From NCBI GenBank assembly GCA_002293615.1, contig DBDN01000059.1, positions 29,874-51,142 of the forward strand: a DNA stretch of 21,269 nucleotides, read 5' to 3'. The first letter of the stretch is position 1. Each line of letters begins with the position of its first letter. The notes under the pieces are model-generated. The model was not told where the DNA came from, did no database searches, and saw nothing but the letters and a program-made list of their open reading frames with translations. Both the position numbers and the translations under genes were made by a program. This DNA comes from Betaproteobacteria bacterium UBA931. GTDB lineage: Bacteria > Pseudomonadota > Gammaproteobacteria > Burkholderiales > Casimicrobiaceae. Shown piece by piece: positions 7,891 through 16,143 of the stretch.

Positions 7891-7919
7891 GATATTTTCT
7901 ATCTACTTTCAAAAATATC
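7891..7919. promoter_or_regulatory. Dyad symmetry between pirin and LysR genes, candidate operator
   Basis: GATATTTT (7891-7898) and its exact reverse complement AAAATATC (7912-7919) are separated by 13 bases. The dyad lies 23-51 bases upstream of the pirin start in the pirin/LysR divergent region. LysR regulators bind interrupted AT-rich dyads in such places, usually with a T-N11-A core, so this could be the autoregulatory or activation site. It could equally be an mRNA hairpin in the pirin leader. Assigned by position and symmetry only. Confidence 0.35.
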
Positions 7920-8006
7920 GAAGTTAAATTGTTCCGATAAACTGCAATCTATTCAGTATTATCAAGTGTTTTTTAAAAAGATACTGCGCATATTTTGCAA
8001 TTTTAT

Positions 8007-8024
8007 AATCGAAAAAATCGAAAA
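8007..8024. repeat. Tandem 9-bp direct repeat upstream of the LysR start
   Basis: AATCGAAAA occurs twice back to back (8007-8015 and 8016-8024), ending nine bases before the LysR ATG. It directly precedes the AGGG ribosome site (8026-8029). It may be a duplication by slippage or a half-site pair for a regulator. Confidence 0.5.
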
Positions 8025-8033
8025 TAGGGTGCC

Positions 8034-8941
8034 ATGAGACGATTAACGCTGGAAGCCATTCAAACAATTGATGCCATTGCTCGCACCGGTTCATTTTCGG
8101 CGGCGTCGGCAAGCCTGCATAAAGTACCGTCCACTATTTCATACAATGTTGGTAAGCTGGAAGAACAAATGAATATCGTTTTTTTGAGCGCAACGGGCCG
8201 CATGTGGCGCTGACGGCCATCGGTAAGGCATTGCTTGACGAAGGGCGTTGTTTGCTGGCGGCGGCAGACGATCTGGAGTTGAGGCTGCAGCGTATGGCAC
8301 AAGGTGTTGAAACGGAATTGACGGTTGCACTTGACGAGCTGCTGCCGCTTGCGGCGTTCAGCGAAGATATTCGCGCTTTTCAGCAAACGGGATATGCGAC
8401 GCGCCTGCATTTTCAGCATGAAGTATTAACAGGCGCGTGGGAGGCTTTAATGCAGCGTCGCGCCGATTTGGTAATCGCTGCGGGTGAAGGGCCTTCCGGC
8501 GGCGGGTACAAAAATTATGCGGTCGGTGCAGTGCCATTTGCTTTTTGCATTGCGTCCGGCCATCCTTTAGCCAAAGAACAGGAGCCGCTGAAGAAAAATC
8601 AGCTGTTGGAACATACGGCGATCGTCATTGCCGACAGTGCGCGCCATCTGCCGTTGCGAACAACGGGCCTTTATTCCGGGCAACGCCAGATCACGGTCGG
8701 CAATCTTGCGGATAAAATCGCATTGCAAAAACAGGGCATCGGGCACGGCTTTTTGCCGCGTCCGTGCATTAAACGGGAACTGGAATCGGGAGATCTGATC
8801 GAAAAAGAGGTGGTCGAACCAAAGGCGGATGAAGTTTTTTATCTCGCTTGGTGCACGGGTGAAGACGGTATTGCTCTGGATTGGTGGCGGCAGCGGTTAA
8901 TGCGCGAGTGGTTGCCTCAGGTCTTGCGGACGATGCAGTAG
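8034..8941 (+). pseudogene. LysR-family regulator (YhaJ-like), frameshifted in a T7 run
   Basis: Read from ATG 8034 (AGGG ribosome site at 8026-8029), the frame gives a complete LysR winged helix-turn-helix (LTLEAIQTIDAIARTGSFSA, then LHKVPSTISYNVGKLEEQM). It then runs into a stop after 8 codons of nonsense past T-run 8179-8185. Adding one T to that run joins the frame to the downstream one (GPHVALTAIGKALLDEGRC onward), which is open to TAG 8939-8941. The repaired product would be 302 residues, normal for the family, with the effector domain from about 90 (TELTVALDELLP, VLTGAWEALMQRRADLVIA, a C-terminal YLAWCTGEDGIALDWW). The sequence resembles E. coli YhaJ, a regulator that responds to aromatic compounds and sits beside a pirin gene. 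The frameshift is either real loss, a slippage-controlled switch, or a base-calling error in a homopolymer; sequence alone cannot tell. Confidence 0.85.
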
Positions 8942-8985
8942 GGGCAGGATCGTATAAAATAACAACTTTTCTCTTTGGCGTGCAC

Positions 8986-9999
8986 ATGGGCAATTTTCTT
9001 GAGTTTACCGGCGAACGTTTTATCCCCGGCGTTCCCGGCGAAATTGTTTATGAACATTGGCATCGCTATGCTTTTGCCGGGCGGTTTGTTACGGGAAAGC
9101 GGGTGCTGGATGTGGCATGCGGTGAAGGATATGGCAGCGCTTTTTTGGCCGCACGGGCAACACAAGTGTGTGGCATCGATATCAACCAAAATACGGTCAG
9201 CCATGCGCAACAGAAGTATGGCGGACAAAAAAATCTGAACTTCCTGCAAGGGTCGGCAGCGAAATTGTCCTTACCCGATCAGAGTATCGATGTCGTCGTT
9301 TCGTTCGAAACGATAGAGCATTTACCGCAGGCATTGCAACAACCGATGGTCGAAGAATTTGCCCGGGTACTGACTGCGGACGGGATATTGATCATTTCTT
9401 CGCCAAATCGTCCCGAATATTCGCCGCCGGGGGTGCTGCCGAATCCGTACCATACGCATGAACTGGATCGTGAAGAATTGCAAACATTACTGTCCCCATC
9501 TTTTCCAGCGCAACGATGGTGGGTGCAGCGTTTATATTTTGGTTCTGTATTGTGGCAGGAGGCAGACGAAAAAAAGGATACAGATACGATGTTGGCCGCG
9601 GAGATAAAAAATATGGAAGGCAAGGCGGTTGTCTCAGCGCAATCGCCTGCGGCAAAATATTTTGTCGTGATGGCTAGTCGCACCACGCAGTATTTGCCTC
9701 AGGAAATGCCGCAGCTTTCATTATTTTCCGATACCGAAGAAAAAGAGTTGATGCGGTTTTATCATCATGGAAGAGAAGCGCTACGTCTTGATCAATTGGC
9801 CAAAGACTATATGGAGGCACTGAGCCGGTTGACATTGGATTATCAGACGCTGATGGAAGAAGAAACGTCGCTTCGCGAGTCACTGAATCGGCGTGATACC
9901 GATCTGGCGATTCTTCAGAGGAAATTTGATTTTCGTAACAGCTGGCGCGGTTGGTGGCGTTTTCCGTTTTCCCGCTTACGTCAGCGCCTGAAAGGTTAA
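8986..9999 (+). CDS. SAM-dependent methyltransferase with coiled-coil and basic C-terminal tail
   Basis: A 337-residue protein. Residues about 10-220 form a class I methyltransferase: GERFIPG and YEHWHRYAFA lead into motif I RVLDVACGEGYGSAFLA (40-55), the ribose-binding acid in VCGIDIN, and the post-motif IDVVVSFETIEHL. This N-terminus is typical of methyltransferases in O-antigen, capsule and flagellin-glycan clusters. After residue 265 comes a heptad-like helical stretch (LDQLAKDYMEALSRLTLDYQ onward) and a Trp/Arg-rich end, FRNSWRGWWRFPFSRLRQ, which could hold it at the membrane. ATG 8986 is preferred because the open frame upstream overlaps the LysR gene in another frame; GTG 8980 is an alternative. 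A TATAAAAT box at 8953-8960 could be a -10 element. The glycosyltransferase gene starts nine bases after the stop. The sugar substrate is unknown. Confidence 0.85.
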   Translation: MGNFLEFTGERFIPGVPGEIVYEHWHRYAFAGRFVTGKRVLDVACGEGYGSAFLAARATQVCGIDINQNTVSHAQQKYGGQKNLNFLQGSAAKLSLPDQSIDVVVSFETIEHLPQALQQPMVEEFARVLTADGILIISSPNRPEYSPPGVLPNPYHTHELDREELQTLLSPSFPAQRWWVQRLYFGSVLWQEADEKKDTDTMLAAEIKNMEGKAVVSAQSPAAKYFVVMASRTTQYLPQEMPQLSLFSDTEEKELMRFYHHGREALRLDQLAKDYMEALSRLTLDYQTLMEEETSLRESLNRRDTDLAILQRKFDFRNSWRGWWRFPFSRLRQRLKG

Positions 10000-10008
10000 C
10001 GCGCTCTT

Positions 10009-12285
10009 ATGTTCGCCTCCATGCTGTCTCGCTTCCGCGCTTCAACGTCAACTATGATCGATATTATTGTGCCGGTGTATAACGCGCCGGACGATGTGGC
10101 GCGGTGTATTGCGTCAGTATTACGACATACCGAAGATGATCATTATCGTTTGATTCTGATCAACGACGCTTCGACCGACCCGGCGGTTACGAATGTCCTT
10201 AAAAAGTTTGAACGCGAACCGCAGATCGTTTTTTTACACAATGAAAAAAATATGGGATTTACCGCAACGGCAAATCGTGGCTTGCAGTTATCAAAAAACG
10301 ATGTGGTGTTGCTTAATTCCGATACGGAGGTGAGCAAAGGCTGGCTTGCCGCGTTGCGTCGTTGCGCGGAATCGGATGCCGGTATCGGCACGATCACGCC
10401 GTTTTCCAATAATGCCGAAATTTGTTCATATCCGGAATTTTGCGTCAATACGCCGTGGCCGGAAAGCTGCGATACCGAGCCGGTGCGCGCAGCGCTGGCG
10501 CGTGCCGCGATACCGAGTTATCCGGAAATACCGACCGGTGTCGGCTTTTGTTTTTTCATTCGTCGAAAACTGATTAACGTTATTGGTGTTTTTGACATGG
10601 CGTTTGGCGCGGGTTACGGTGAAGAAAACGATTTTTGTATGCGCGCGCAGAAGGCAGGCTTCAAAAATGTGCTTTGCGACGACGCTTTTGTGGTCCATAC
10701 CGGAGGCCGTTCTTTTGTTGAGCGCAAAACGGAACAAAGCGCGCGTAACATGCCGTTGCTTATGGCCAGGCATCCGGAATACGAGGATAAAGTGCTGCAC
10801 TACATTGCGCTTGACCCGGTGAAACCTATTCGTGAAATGGCGATTTTGGAAGAAATGAAAGCGCAATATCCGGAGCATGGCGTTTTGCATATTTTGCATG
10901 GCGACGGCGGTGGTACGGAATCGTATGCGCGGCAGTTGATGGCGCATTCACCGAAGGATTGGCGGCACTATCTGGCGATTGCGGATGGCGATGTTTGGCG
11001 TATTGAGTTTTATGCGCAACATGAAAAAAATGTATCAATATTAACTTTGGTACGGCAGCCGGGAGAGTCGTGGTCGGCATTCATTGGCTCGATTTACGCT
11101 ATGTTTGCTATTACCCTAATTCATGTACACAATATTTTTGGCAGCCATAAAGGAATTATCGAAACGCTTCCCAAACTTGGGATTCCCTATGGCTATACAG
11201 TACATGATTTGAGCTTTGGTTGCCCAACGATTACTTTTCTTGATCCAAAAACACGTTATTGCGGCGGGCAAACCGACGATACCGTTTGCGCGCGGTGTTT
11301 GGTGCAACAACCGGGTTTTGCCCATATCGATATTACGCATTGGCGCGCCCAGCACCGTATGTTGGTTGCCGATGCCCGATTCGTGATTGCGCCGTCGCAA
11401 TGGGCTGCAGAAATGTTTAAGCAGTATTTTCCTGATGTTGAAGTGATGGTCATTGCGCACGGTACCTCCGGCGAGCAGCGCACACCGCGTGGGTTGAGCG
11501 TCATTTATCTTTCCGGCGATGATGTGCCGACGGTGGCTGTGTTGGGCGCGGTCGGACCAGATAAAGGCGCAAGGCGGCTGGAGCGGCTGGTTGAATTGGC
11601 GCGCGAGCAAGAAGCGAACATTCGCTTTGTCTTGATCGGCTATCTTGATAAAGAGCGTGGGCCATGGCAAAGCGATGATAGCCGCTTTTTGATTACCAAT
11701 CGCTACGATCCGCGTGATATGGCAATGTTGTTCAAATATTATCGTGCGCGCGTTGTGCTGTACCCATCGGCAGGACCGGAAACATTCAGCTATACCTTGT
11801 CAGAAGCGTGGCGTGCCGGGTTACCGGCTTTTGTGCCGCCGATTGGCGCGTTGGCCGAGCGTATGAAGGCATATCCGGCAGGTTGGATCATGAGCGAAGA
11901 AGAATGGCAAAGCGAAGAAAAAATGCTGGAGCGGTTGCTAAACCTGATTTCTGACCAGGCGGAAAACGAGCTGGCGCAAAAAGCTATGTTGGCAAGCAGA
12001 GCGCCACAAATGTCGTTGTCGGAAATGGCGGCGCAGACATTTGCCATTTACACGCAGACGATGGAGGCTTATCCGGCAACGATAAAAGCAATTCCCCCGT
12101 TTTCGGGGCGACGCATTCGGGATGGTTTGGGCTATCGGCCATGGCATGCGATACAACGTGTTGATGAGCCGTTGTTATTGCGCGTAATTCGTTTTTGTGT
12201 ACGCCTCAAGAAAACACCGTTTGGAAAGGCTTTGTATGGATTGGTGCCACGCTCGTTGATTAATATGTTGCTTAACCGAATTTAA
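10009..12285 (+). CDS. Bifunctional glycosyltransferase, GT2 domain plus GT4-like domain
   Basis: A 758-residue cytoplasmic protein with two transferase domains. The N-terminal GT-A domain (about 17-250) begins IDIIVPVYNAPDDVARCIASV, then LILINDASTDP, NMGFTATANRGL and VVLLNSDTEVSKGWL, where the NSD takes the DxD position. GYGEENDFCMRAQKAGF is the typical acceptor-side GT2 motif. The C-terminal GT-B domain (about 290-690) opens with HILHGDGGGTESYARQL and has TVAVLGAVGPDKGARRL and an E-x7-E motif in GPETFSYTLSEAWRAGLP (about residue 590), the GT4 donor-site signature. So one chain could add two sugars in turn. The tail, RVIRFCVRLKKTPFGKALYG, is basic and amphipathic. No clear ribosome site marks the start; ATG 10054, just before IDIIVPV, is an alternative. 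It sits between a methyltransferase and a GT41 gene, so a surface or protein glycan is the likely product. Donors are unknown. Confidence 0.88.
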   Translation: MFASMLSRFRASTSTMIDIIVPVYNAPDDVARCIASVLRHTEDDHYRLILINDASTDPAVTNVLKKFEREPQIVFLHNEKNMGFTATANRGLQLSKNDVVLLNSDTEVSKGWLAALRRCAESDAGIGTITPFSNNAEICSYPEFCVNTPWPESCDTEPVRAALARAAIPSYPEIPTGVGFCFFIRRKLINVIGVFDMAFGAGYGEENDFCMRAQKAGFKNVLCDDAFVVHTGGRSFVERKTEQSARNMPLLMARHPEYEDKVLHYIALDPVKPIREMAILEEMKAQYPEHGVLHILHGDGGGTESYARQLMAHSPKDWRHYLAIADGDVWRIEFYAQHEKNVSILTLVRQPGESWSAFIGSIYAMFAITLIHVHNIFGSHKGIIETLPKLGIPYGYTVHDLSFGCPTITFLDPKTRYCGGQTDDTVCARCLVQQPGFAHIDITHWRAQHRMLVADARFVIAPSQWAAEMFKQYFPDVEVMVIAHGTSGEQRTPRGLSVIYLSGDDVPTVAVLGAVGPDKGARRLERLVELAREQEANIRFVLIGYLDKERGPWQSDDSRFLITNRYDPRDMAMLFKYYRARVVLYPSAGPETFSYTLSEAWRAGLPAFVPPIGALAERMKAYPAGWIMSEEEWQSEEKMLERLLNLISDQAENELAQKAMLASRAPQMSLSEMAAQTFAIYTQTMEAYPATIKAIPPFSGRRIRDGLGYRPWHAIQRVDEPLLLRVIRFCVRLKKTPFGKALYGLVPRSLINMLLNRI

Positions 12286-12308
12286 AAAACATTGGCGCGT
12301 ACAAAAAT

Positions 12309-15300
12309 ATGGAAACCAATCAAATTGACTGGCTGACGAGAGGCTTGCAATATCGCACCCAAGGTCTCTGGCCGGACGCGATTCTCTGTTTTGAGAAGGC
12401 AAGCAAGGAAAAGGAGAATCCACGCCATAACGAAGCGTATTATTTCCTTGGCGAAGCGTGGTGGGGGTTGGCGCAGATCGACAAAGCCGCAACTGCCTGG
12501 CGGCGCGGCTACGACCAGGACAATAAAAATCTGCCTTGTCTTCAAGCATTGGCCGATGCGCTGATGCACTTAGGTCAGTTGGAAGAGGCGGGACAATTTG
12601 CGCAGACAGTTCTTTCATACCGTAGCGATGATGCGCGTGCTCTCTGGATCAACGGTATGCTCGCTTTTCGTGCCCAAAAAGCAGAGGAGGGAGAGAATGC
12701 CTTGCCGTTTTTGCTCGATAAGCATCCGGAAATATTGAACGATATCGCTTATGCGCGGATGTTGACGCGATTGCTGGACGGATTACACGAAGAAGATAAC
12801 GAGAAGGCAGTAAAACTATTATCGTATTTTGACGAAGAGAAACGAACGGCACTGCCAGGTATATTAAAAGCGGGGCTGGCACGGGCATTTTTACGGTTTT
12901 TGCCGAACGTGGATACGGATGTCAGACTATTGTTATCAACACTTGTGGCGGATTCGTTTCTTCCACAGGATGAAGACGGGTTGCGTTCGTTGGCGTGGTT
13001 GTTGTCGGAAAAAGGATTACGCGAAGAAGCTGCGCCATGGACAGAGATATTTGCCCGGAAACAGGAAGAAAAATTCGAAAGACAGCGGCAGAATGCGGAA
13101 GTGCCACCATCGAATTGGTCGCGGCGGACATATGGCGCTTTGCGTATTGCTTGGTTGTTGCCTGGTGATACGGTACGGGCATTGTTGGCACCGCTTGCCG
13201 AAACGATTATTGGCAGTGGCTTATTTTTGCGGTTTGATGTTTGGTCGGTCAACCATCATCAGCAAGCATTGGCGGCGCGCCCAGCTGCTGAAGATGTTGT
13301 CATGGTTCGTGCGCTTCCGGCAGAAAAACCAGCAGAAAAATTGGCATTGTTTGATTACGATATTTTGATCGACGGAGCGGGTCTTTGTTGGCCTTGCCAT
13401 ACGTTTTTCGTTGAAAAACCGGCGCGCCAGATATGGTCGGCGGTTTCTATGGAAACCTTGGCGTTGCCTTTTGCATGGGCAGATAAAACATTCGGTGATT
13501 TTTCTTCACTATGGGAGGCGCTGCGGAAAGAAGCAAAAAATCTTTCGGAGACATCGTCGTTAACGGCACAAGCTTTTTTTGCGCAACGCGATACGGCGCT
13601 GCGCGCGCATCAGGGAAAAGATTTTGAAACGGCGCAGACCATATATCAAGCGTTGTTGCAGGAGCAGCCAGATATGGCAGCCTTACATTTTCTAACGGCA
13701 ATGCTTGCGTACGATATGCGCAATGACGAGAGCGCTCGAGAACATTTTGAATTGGCTGTTCGCAGCGCACCCAATTGTGGCAAAACACATGAAGCGTTTG
13801 CAGAATACTTGATGGAACACGATATTGACCTTGCGGCAGCAGTGGTTGATGAAGGAATGAAGAGTGCGCCGCAATCAATGATGTTGGCGCGCGTTGCCGG
13901 AAAAATTGCGATGCAACGCGGCGATATACAATGGGCAGAAACCATGTTTATCGAGTTGTTGCGCGCCGACCCGACGTGCGCGCGTTTGCATTTTGAATTG
14001 GGTGTTGTTTTACAAGGACAAAATCGCTTGCAAGAAGCCGGACGCTCGTATCAGCGTGCGTTATTGTTCGAGCCGGAGATGATCGAGGCACACTTTAATT
14101 TGGGCGCTCTTTTTCAGAAGAGAAATTTGTTAGAGGCGGCGCGTGACGCTTATCGTTTTGTTTTGAACAAAGAGCCGACCCACACGCAGGCGTATATGCA
14201 GTTGGGCGAAGTATTGGCGGCGTCCGGTGATATTCGCGGATGGTTTGCCAATTTCAAAAATTTTCAAACCAGTTGTCCATCATCTATTCTCATGATGTCG
14301 CAAGGATTGGAAGCCAGTCAGTTCATGGGTAATTATCGGGGTGTGGAATATTTCCTTGAGCGCTTACGCAAGCTTGATTTTAAGGCGGAGAATAATACCG
14401 AACTGATTGATGCGCTAGACTTGATTCAATATCAGCTTTTATTTTTTGATATTGACCCGGATGTTTCTCTGAAAATGGCCAGGCTTTACGACGAAGCGAT
14501 GAGAAAAACTTTTGGCGTACCGTTACCGCGCAAAGAAAAACGCCACTCAGGAAAAATCCGTATCGGTTATTTATCGGCGGATTTGCGTGACCATGTAATG
14601 GGGCGAATGGTCTGGCATGCCACGCGTTATCATGATAAAAGCAAATTTGAGCTGTTCTTCTATTCGTTGAGCGAAAGCCATGATTTTGTTACCGAAAACC
14701 TAAAAAATCTTGCCGATCATTTCGCGGTGTTGGCCGATTTGGGCGAGCATGACGCAGCGCGCCGCATCGATCAAGACGATCTTGATATTTTGGTCGATCT
14801 TTCCACGAATACCAAAGGCGCCAAGCCAGGCATTCTTGCGTTGAAACCGGCGCGTGTACAAATCACACATATTGCCAGCGCCGGAACATTGGGCTTATCG
14901 ACGATTGATTTCAAGCTGACCGATCAGTTTGCCGATCTTCCGGAAATGCAGCAGTATCAGATAGAGCCGTTTTTGGCGATGCAAAACTGTGTGTATCCCT
15001 ATCATCATGTTGCCGCGGCAACGGAACATCCTTACCATCGCGCTGCGCTGGGCATTGCCGAAGACGCGGTGTTGCTGGGCGCATTCGTGACACCAATGAA
15101 ATTATCGGCGCGTTGTCTTACTTTGTGGAAAAAAGTACTCGATAGAATTCCACAGGCAAAGCTAATATTTTCGCCGATTACACCGGCGTTTGGGCAGATT
15201 TACCGGCATTTGATGGGGCAGGTGGAAATAGCCGAGGACCGTTATCTTTTTTTGCCGATTCCCAATGGCGGCGAGCCACTGAGACAGGCACGTTACCAAA

Positions 15301-15668
15301 TAATTGACTTTGTGCTCGATCCGATGCCGTTCGGCAATGTTAACGGCGCGCTTGAGCCGCTGGATGCCGGCGTGCCAATTGTGACATTGGTCGGACAACG
15401 GCACGGCGAGCGTACTGTATATTCGATTCTGAAAAATCTTGGCGAGACACGTACCATTGCGGAGAGCGGTAATGATTATGTGGATATTGCTGTTCGTTTG
15501 GCAACGGATACCGAATTTATGCGCGATGTTCGCGCGGGCATTCGAAAAGGATTGGCGCATTCGTCGCTGACCGATATGAAGCAGCATTGCCGATATTTGG
15601 AAGAAGCGTACATTGCGGCATTGGCACAAAAAGCGCCGCAAGCGCTTGCCGAAAGTGGGTTTGCCTAA
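12309..15668 (+). CDS. TPR protein with C-terminal GT41 (O-GlcNAc-transferase-like) domain and an internal degenerate half-copy
   Basis: A 1119-residue protein with four parts. Residues about 10-140 are TPR-like helices (YYFLGEAWWGLAQIDKAATA). Residues 278-395 look like a decayed copy of the GT41 N-terminal Rossmann half (LRIAWLLPGDTVR, FDYDILIDGAG, KPARQIWSAVSMETLALPFA). Residues about 410-700 are clear TPRs (LHFELGVVLQGQNRLQEAGR, AHFNLGALFQKRNLLEAARD). Residues 750-1105 are the GT41 domain: IRIGYLSADLRDHVMGRM with the conserved His762, LDILVDLSTNTKGAKPGILA, KPARVQITHIASAGTLGLS, FVTPMKLSARCLTLWKKVL with Lys931 at the UDP-contacting lysine position, and DFVLDPMPFGNVNGALEPLD, GVPIVTLVGQRHGER. 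GT41 enzymes put GlcNAc or other hexoses on Ser/Thr or, in the HMW1C branch, Asn of proteins; TPRs choose the target. The gene follows the GT2-GT4 gene by 23 bases. The target protein and donor sugar are unknown. Confidence 0.85.
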   Translation: METNQIDWLTRGLQYRTQGLWPDAILCFEKASKEKENPRHNEAYYFLGEAWWGLAQIDKAATAWRRGYDQDNKNLPCLQALADALMHLGQLEEAGQFAQTVLSYRSDDARALWINGMLAFRAQKAEEGENALPFLLDKHPEILNDIAYARMLTRLLDGLHEEDNEKAVKLLSYFDEEKRTALPGILKAGLARAFLRFLPNVDTDVRLLLSTLVADSFLPQDEDGLRSLAWLLSEKGLREEAAPWTEIFARKQEEKFERQRQNAEVPPSNWSRRTYGALRIAWLLPGDTVRALLAPLAETIIGSGLFLRFDVWSVNHHQQALAARPAAEDVVMVRALPAEKPAEKLALFDYDILIDGAGLCWPCHTFFVEKPARQIWSAVSMETLALPFAWADKTFGDFSSLWEALRKEAKNLSETSSLTAQAFFAQRDTALRAHQGKDFETAQTIYQALLQEQPDMAALHFLTAMLAYDMRNDESAREHFELAVRSAPNCGKTHEAFAEYLMEHDIDLAAAVVDEGMKSAPQSMMLARVAGKIAMQRGDIQWAETMFIELLRADPTCARLHFELGVVLQGQNRLQEAGRSYQRALLFEPEMIEAHFNLGALFQKRNLLEAARDAYRFVLNKEPTHTQAYMQLGEVLAASGDIRGWFANFKNFQTSCPSSILMMSQGLEASQFMGNYRGVEYFLERLRKLDFKAENNTELIDALDLIQYQLLFFDIDPDVSLKMARLYDEAMRKTFGVPLPRKEKRHSGKIRIGYLSADLRDHVMGRMVWHATRYHDKSKFELFFYSLSESHDFVTENLKNLADHFAVLADLGEHDAARRIDQDDLDILVDLSTNTKGAKPGILALKPARVQITHIASAGTLGLSTIDFKLTDQFADLPEMQQYQIEPFLAMQNCVYPYHHVAAATEHPYHRAALGIAEDAVLLGAFVTPMKLSARCLTLWKKVLDRIPQAKLIFSPITPAFGQIYRHLMGQVEIAEDRYLFLPIPNGGEPLRQARYQIIDFVLDPMPFGNVNGALEPLDAGVPIVTLVGQRHGERTVYSILKNLGETRTIAESGNDYVDIAVRLATDTEFMRDVRAGIRKGLAHSSLTDMKQHCRYLEEAYIAALAQKAPQALAESGFA

Positions 15669-15693
15669 AAAAGTATACGGACGGAAATACAAA

Positions 15694-15728
15694 CAACGAA
15701 ATGCCGCCAAACAGGCGGCATTTCGTTG
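15694..15728. terminator. Bidirectional terminator between the GT41 gene and rpsI
   Basis: A perfect 15-bp stem (arms 15694-15708 and 15714-15728, core GCCGCC/GGCGGC) closes a five-base AAACA loop. The GC core is flanked by AAAT/ATTT, so each direction of reading gives a GC stem followed by a U-rich stretch. It lies between two convergent genes: the GT41 gene ends 25 bases to the left and rpsI ends 15 bases to the right. Confidence 0.85.
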
Positions 15729-15743
15729 GGCGCTTTGAAAATA

Positions 15744-16136
15744 TCAGCGTTTTGAGAACTGCTTACGGCGACGCGCTTTGCGCAACCCCACTTTTTTACG
15801 TTCGACTTCGCGCGCGTCACGGGTGACCAAACCGGCTTGAGAAAGCGTTGGCTTGAGGTCTGCGCTGTAATCGATCAAAGCACGGGTAATGCCGTGGCGA
15901 ACAGCTCCGGCTTGCCCTGATTCACCGCCGCCGGAAACATTGACCATGATATCAAATGTGCCAAGGTGTTCTGTGAGCACCAGCGGCTGGCGCGCAATCA
16001 TCCGGCCGGTTTCACGGGAGAAAAATTCATCAATCGGTTTGCCGTTGACCACGATGTTGCCGCTGCCTTGCTTTATAAACACGCGCGCAACAGAACTTTT
16101 TCGGCGGCCAGTGCCATAATAGTAATTGCCAATCAT
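15744..16136 (-). CDS. rpsI: Ribosomal protein uS9 (S9)
   Basis: A 130-residue small-subunit ribosomal protein, the normal length. It opens NYYYGTGRRKSSVARVFIK, has GGGESGQAGAVRHGITRALI in the middle, and ends in the family's basic tail (RKARRRKQFSKR) whose last Lys-Arg contacts P-site tRNA. ATG 16136 gives the family N-terminus. The frame is open 21 codons further upstream only because it runs into the end of rplM. It starts seven bases after the rplM stop, the standard L13-S9 operon. Confidence 0.97.
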   Translation of the reverse strand: MIGNYYYGTGRRKSSVARVFIKQGSGNIVVNGKPIDEFFSRETGRMIARQPLVLTEHLGTFDIMVNVSGGGESGQAGAVRHGITRALIDYSADLKPTLSQAGLVTRDAREVERKKVGLRKARRRKQFSKR

Positions 16137-16143
16137 AATGTTC

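Noticed and set aside
10426..10947. A 173-codon minus-strand frame antisense to the GT2-GT4 gene
   Set aside because: It is His/Arg-rich shadow coding of a well-supported gene, with no recognisable domain.
15162..15710. A 182-codon minus-strand frame antisense to the end of the GT41 gene
   Set aside because: The plus strand encodes the conserved UDP-binding half of GT41; the minus frame has no family features and runs into the terminator stem.
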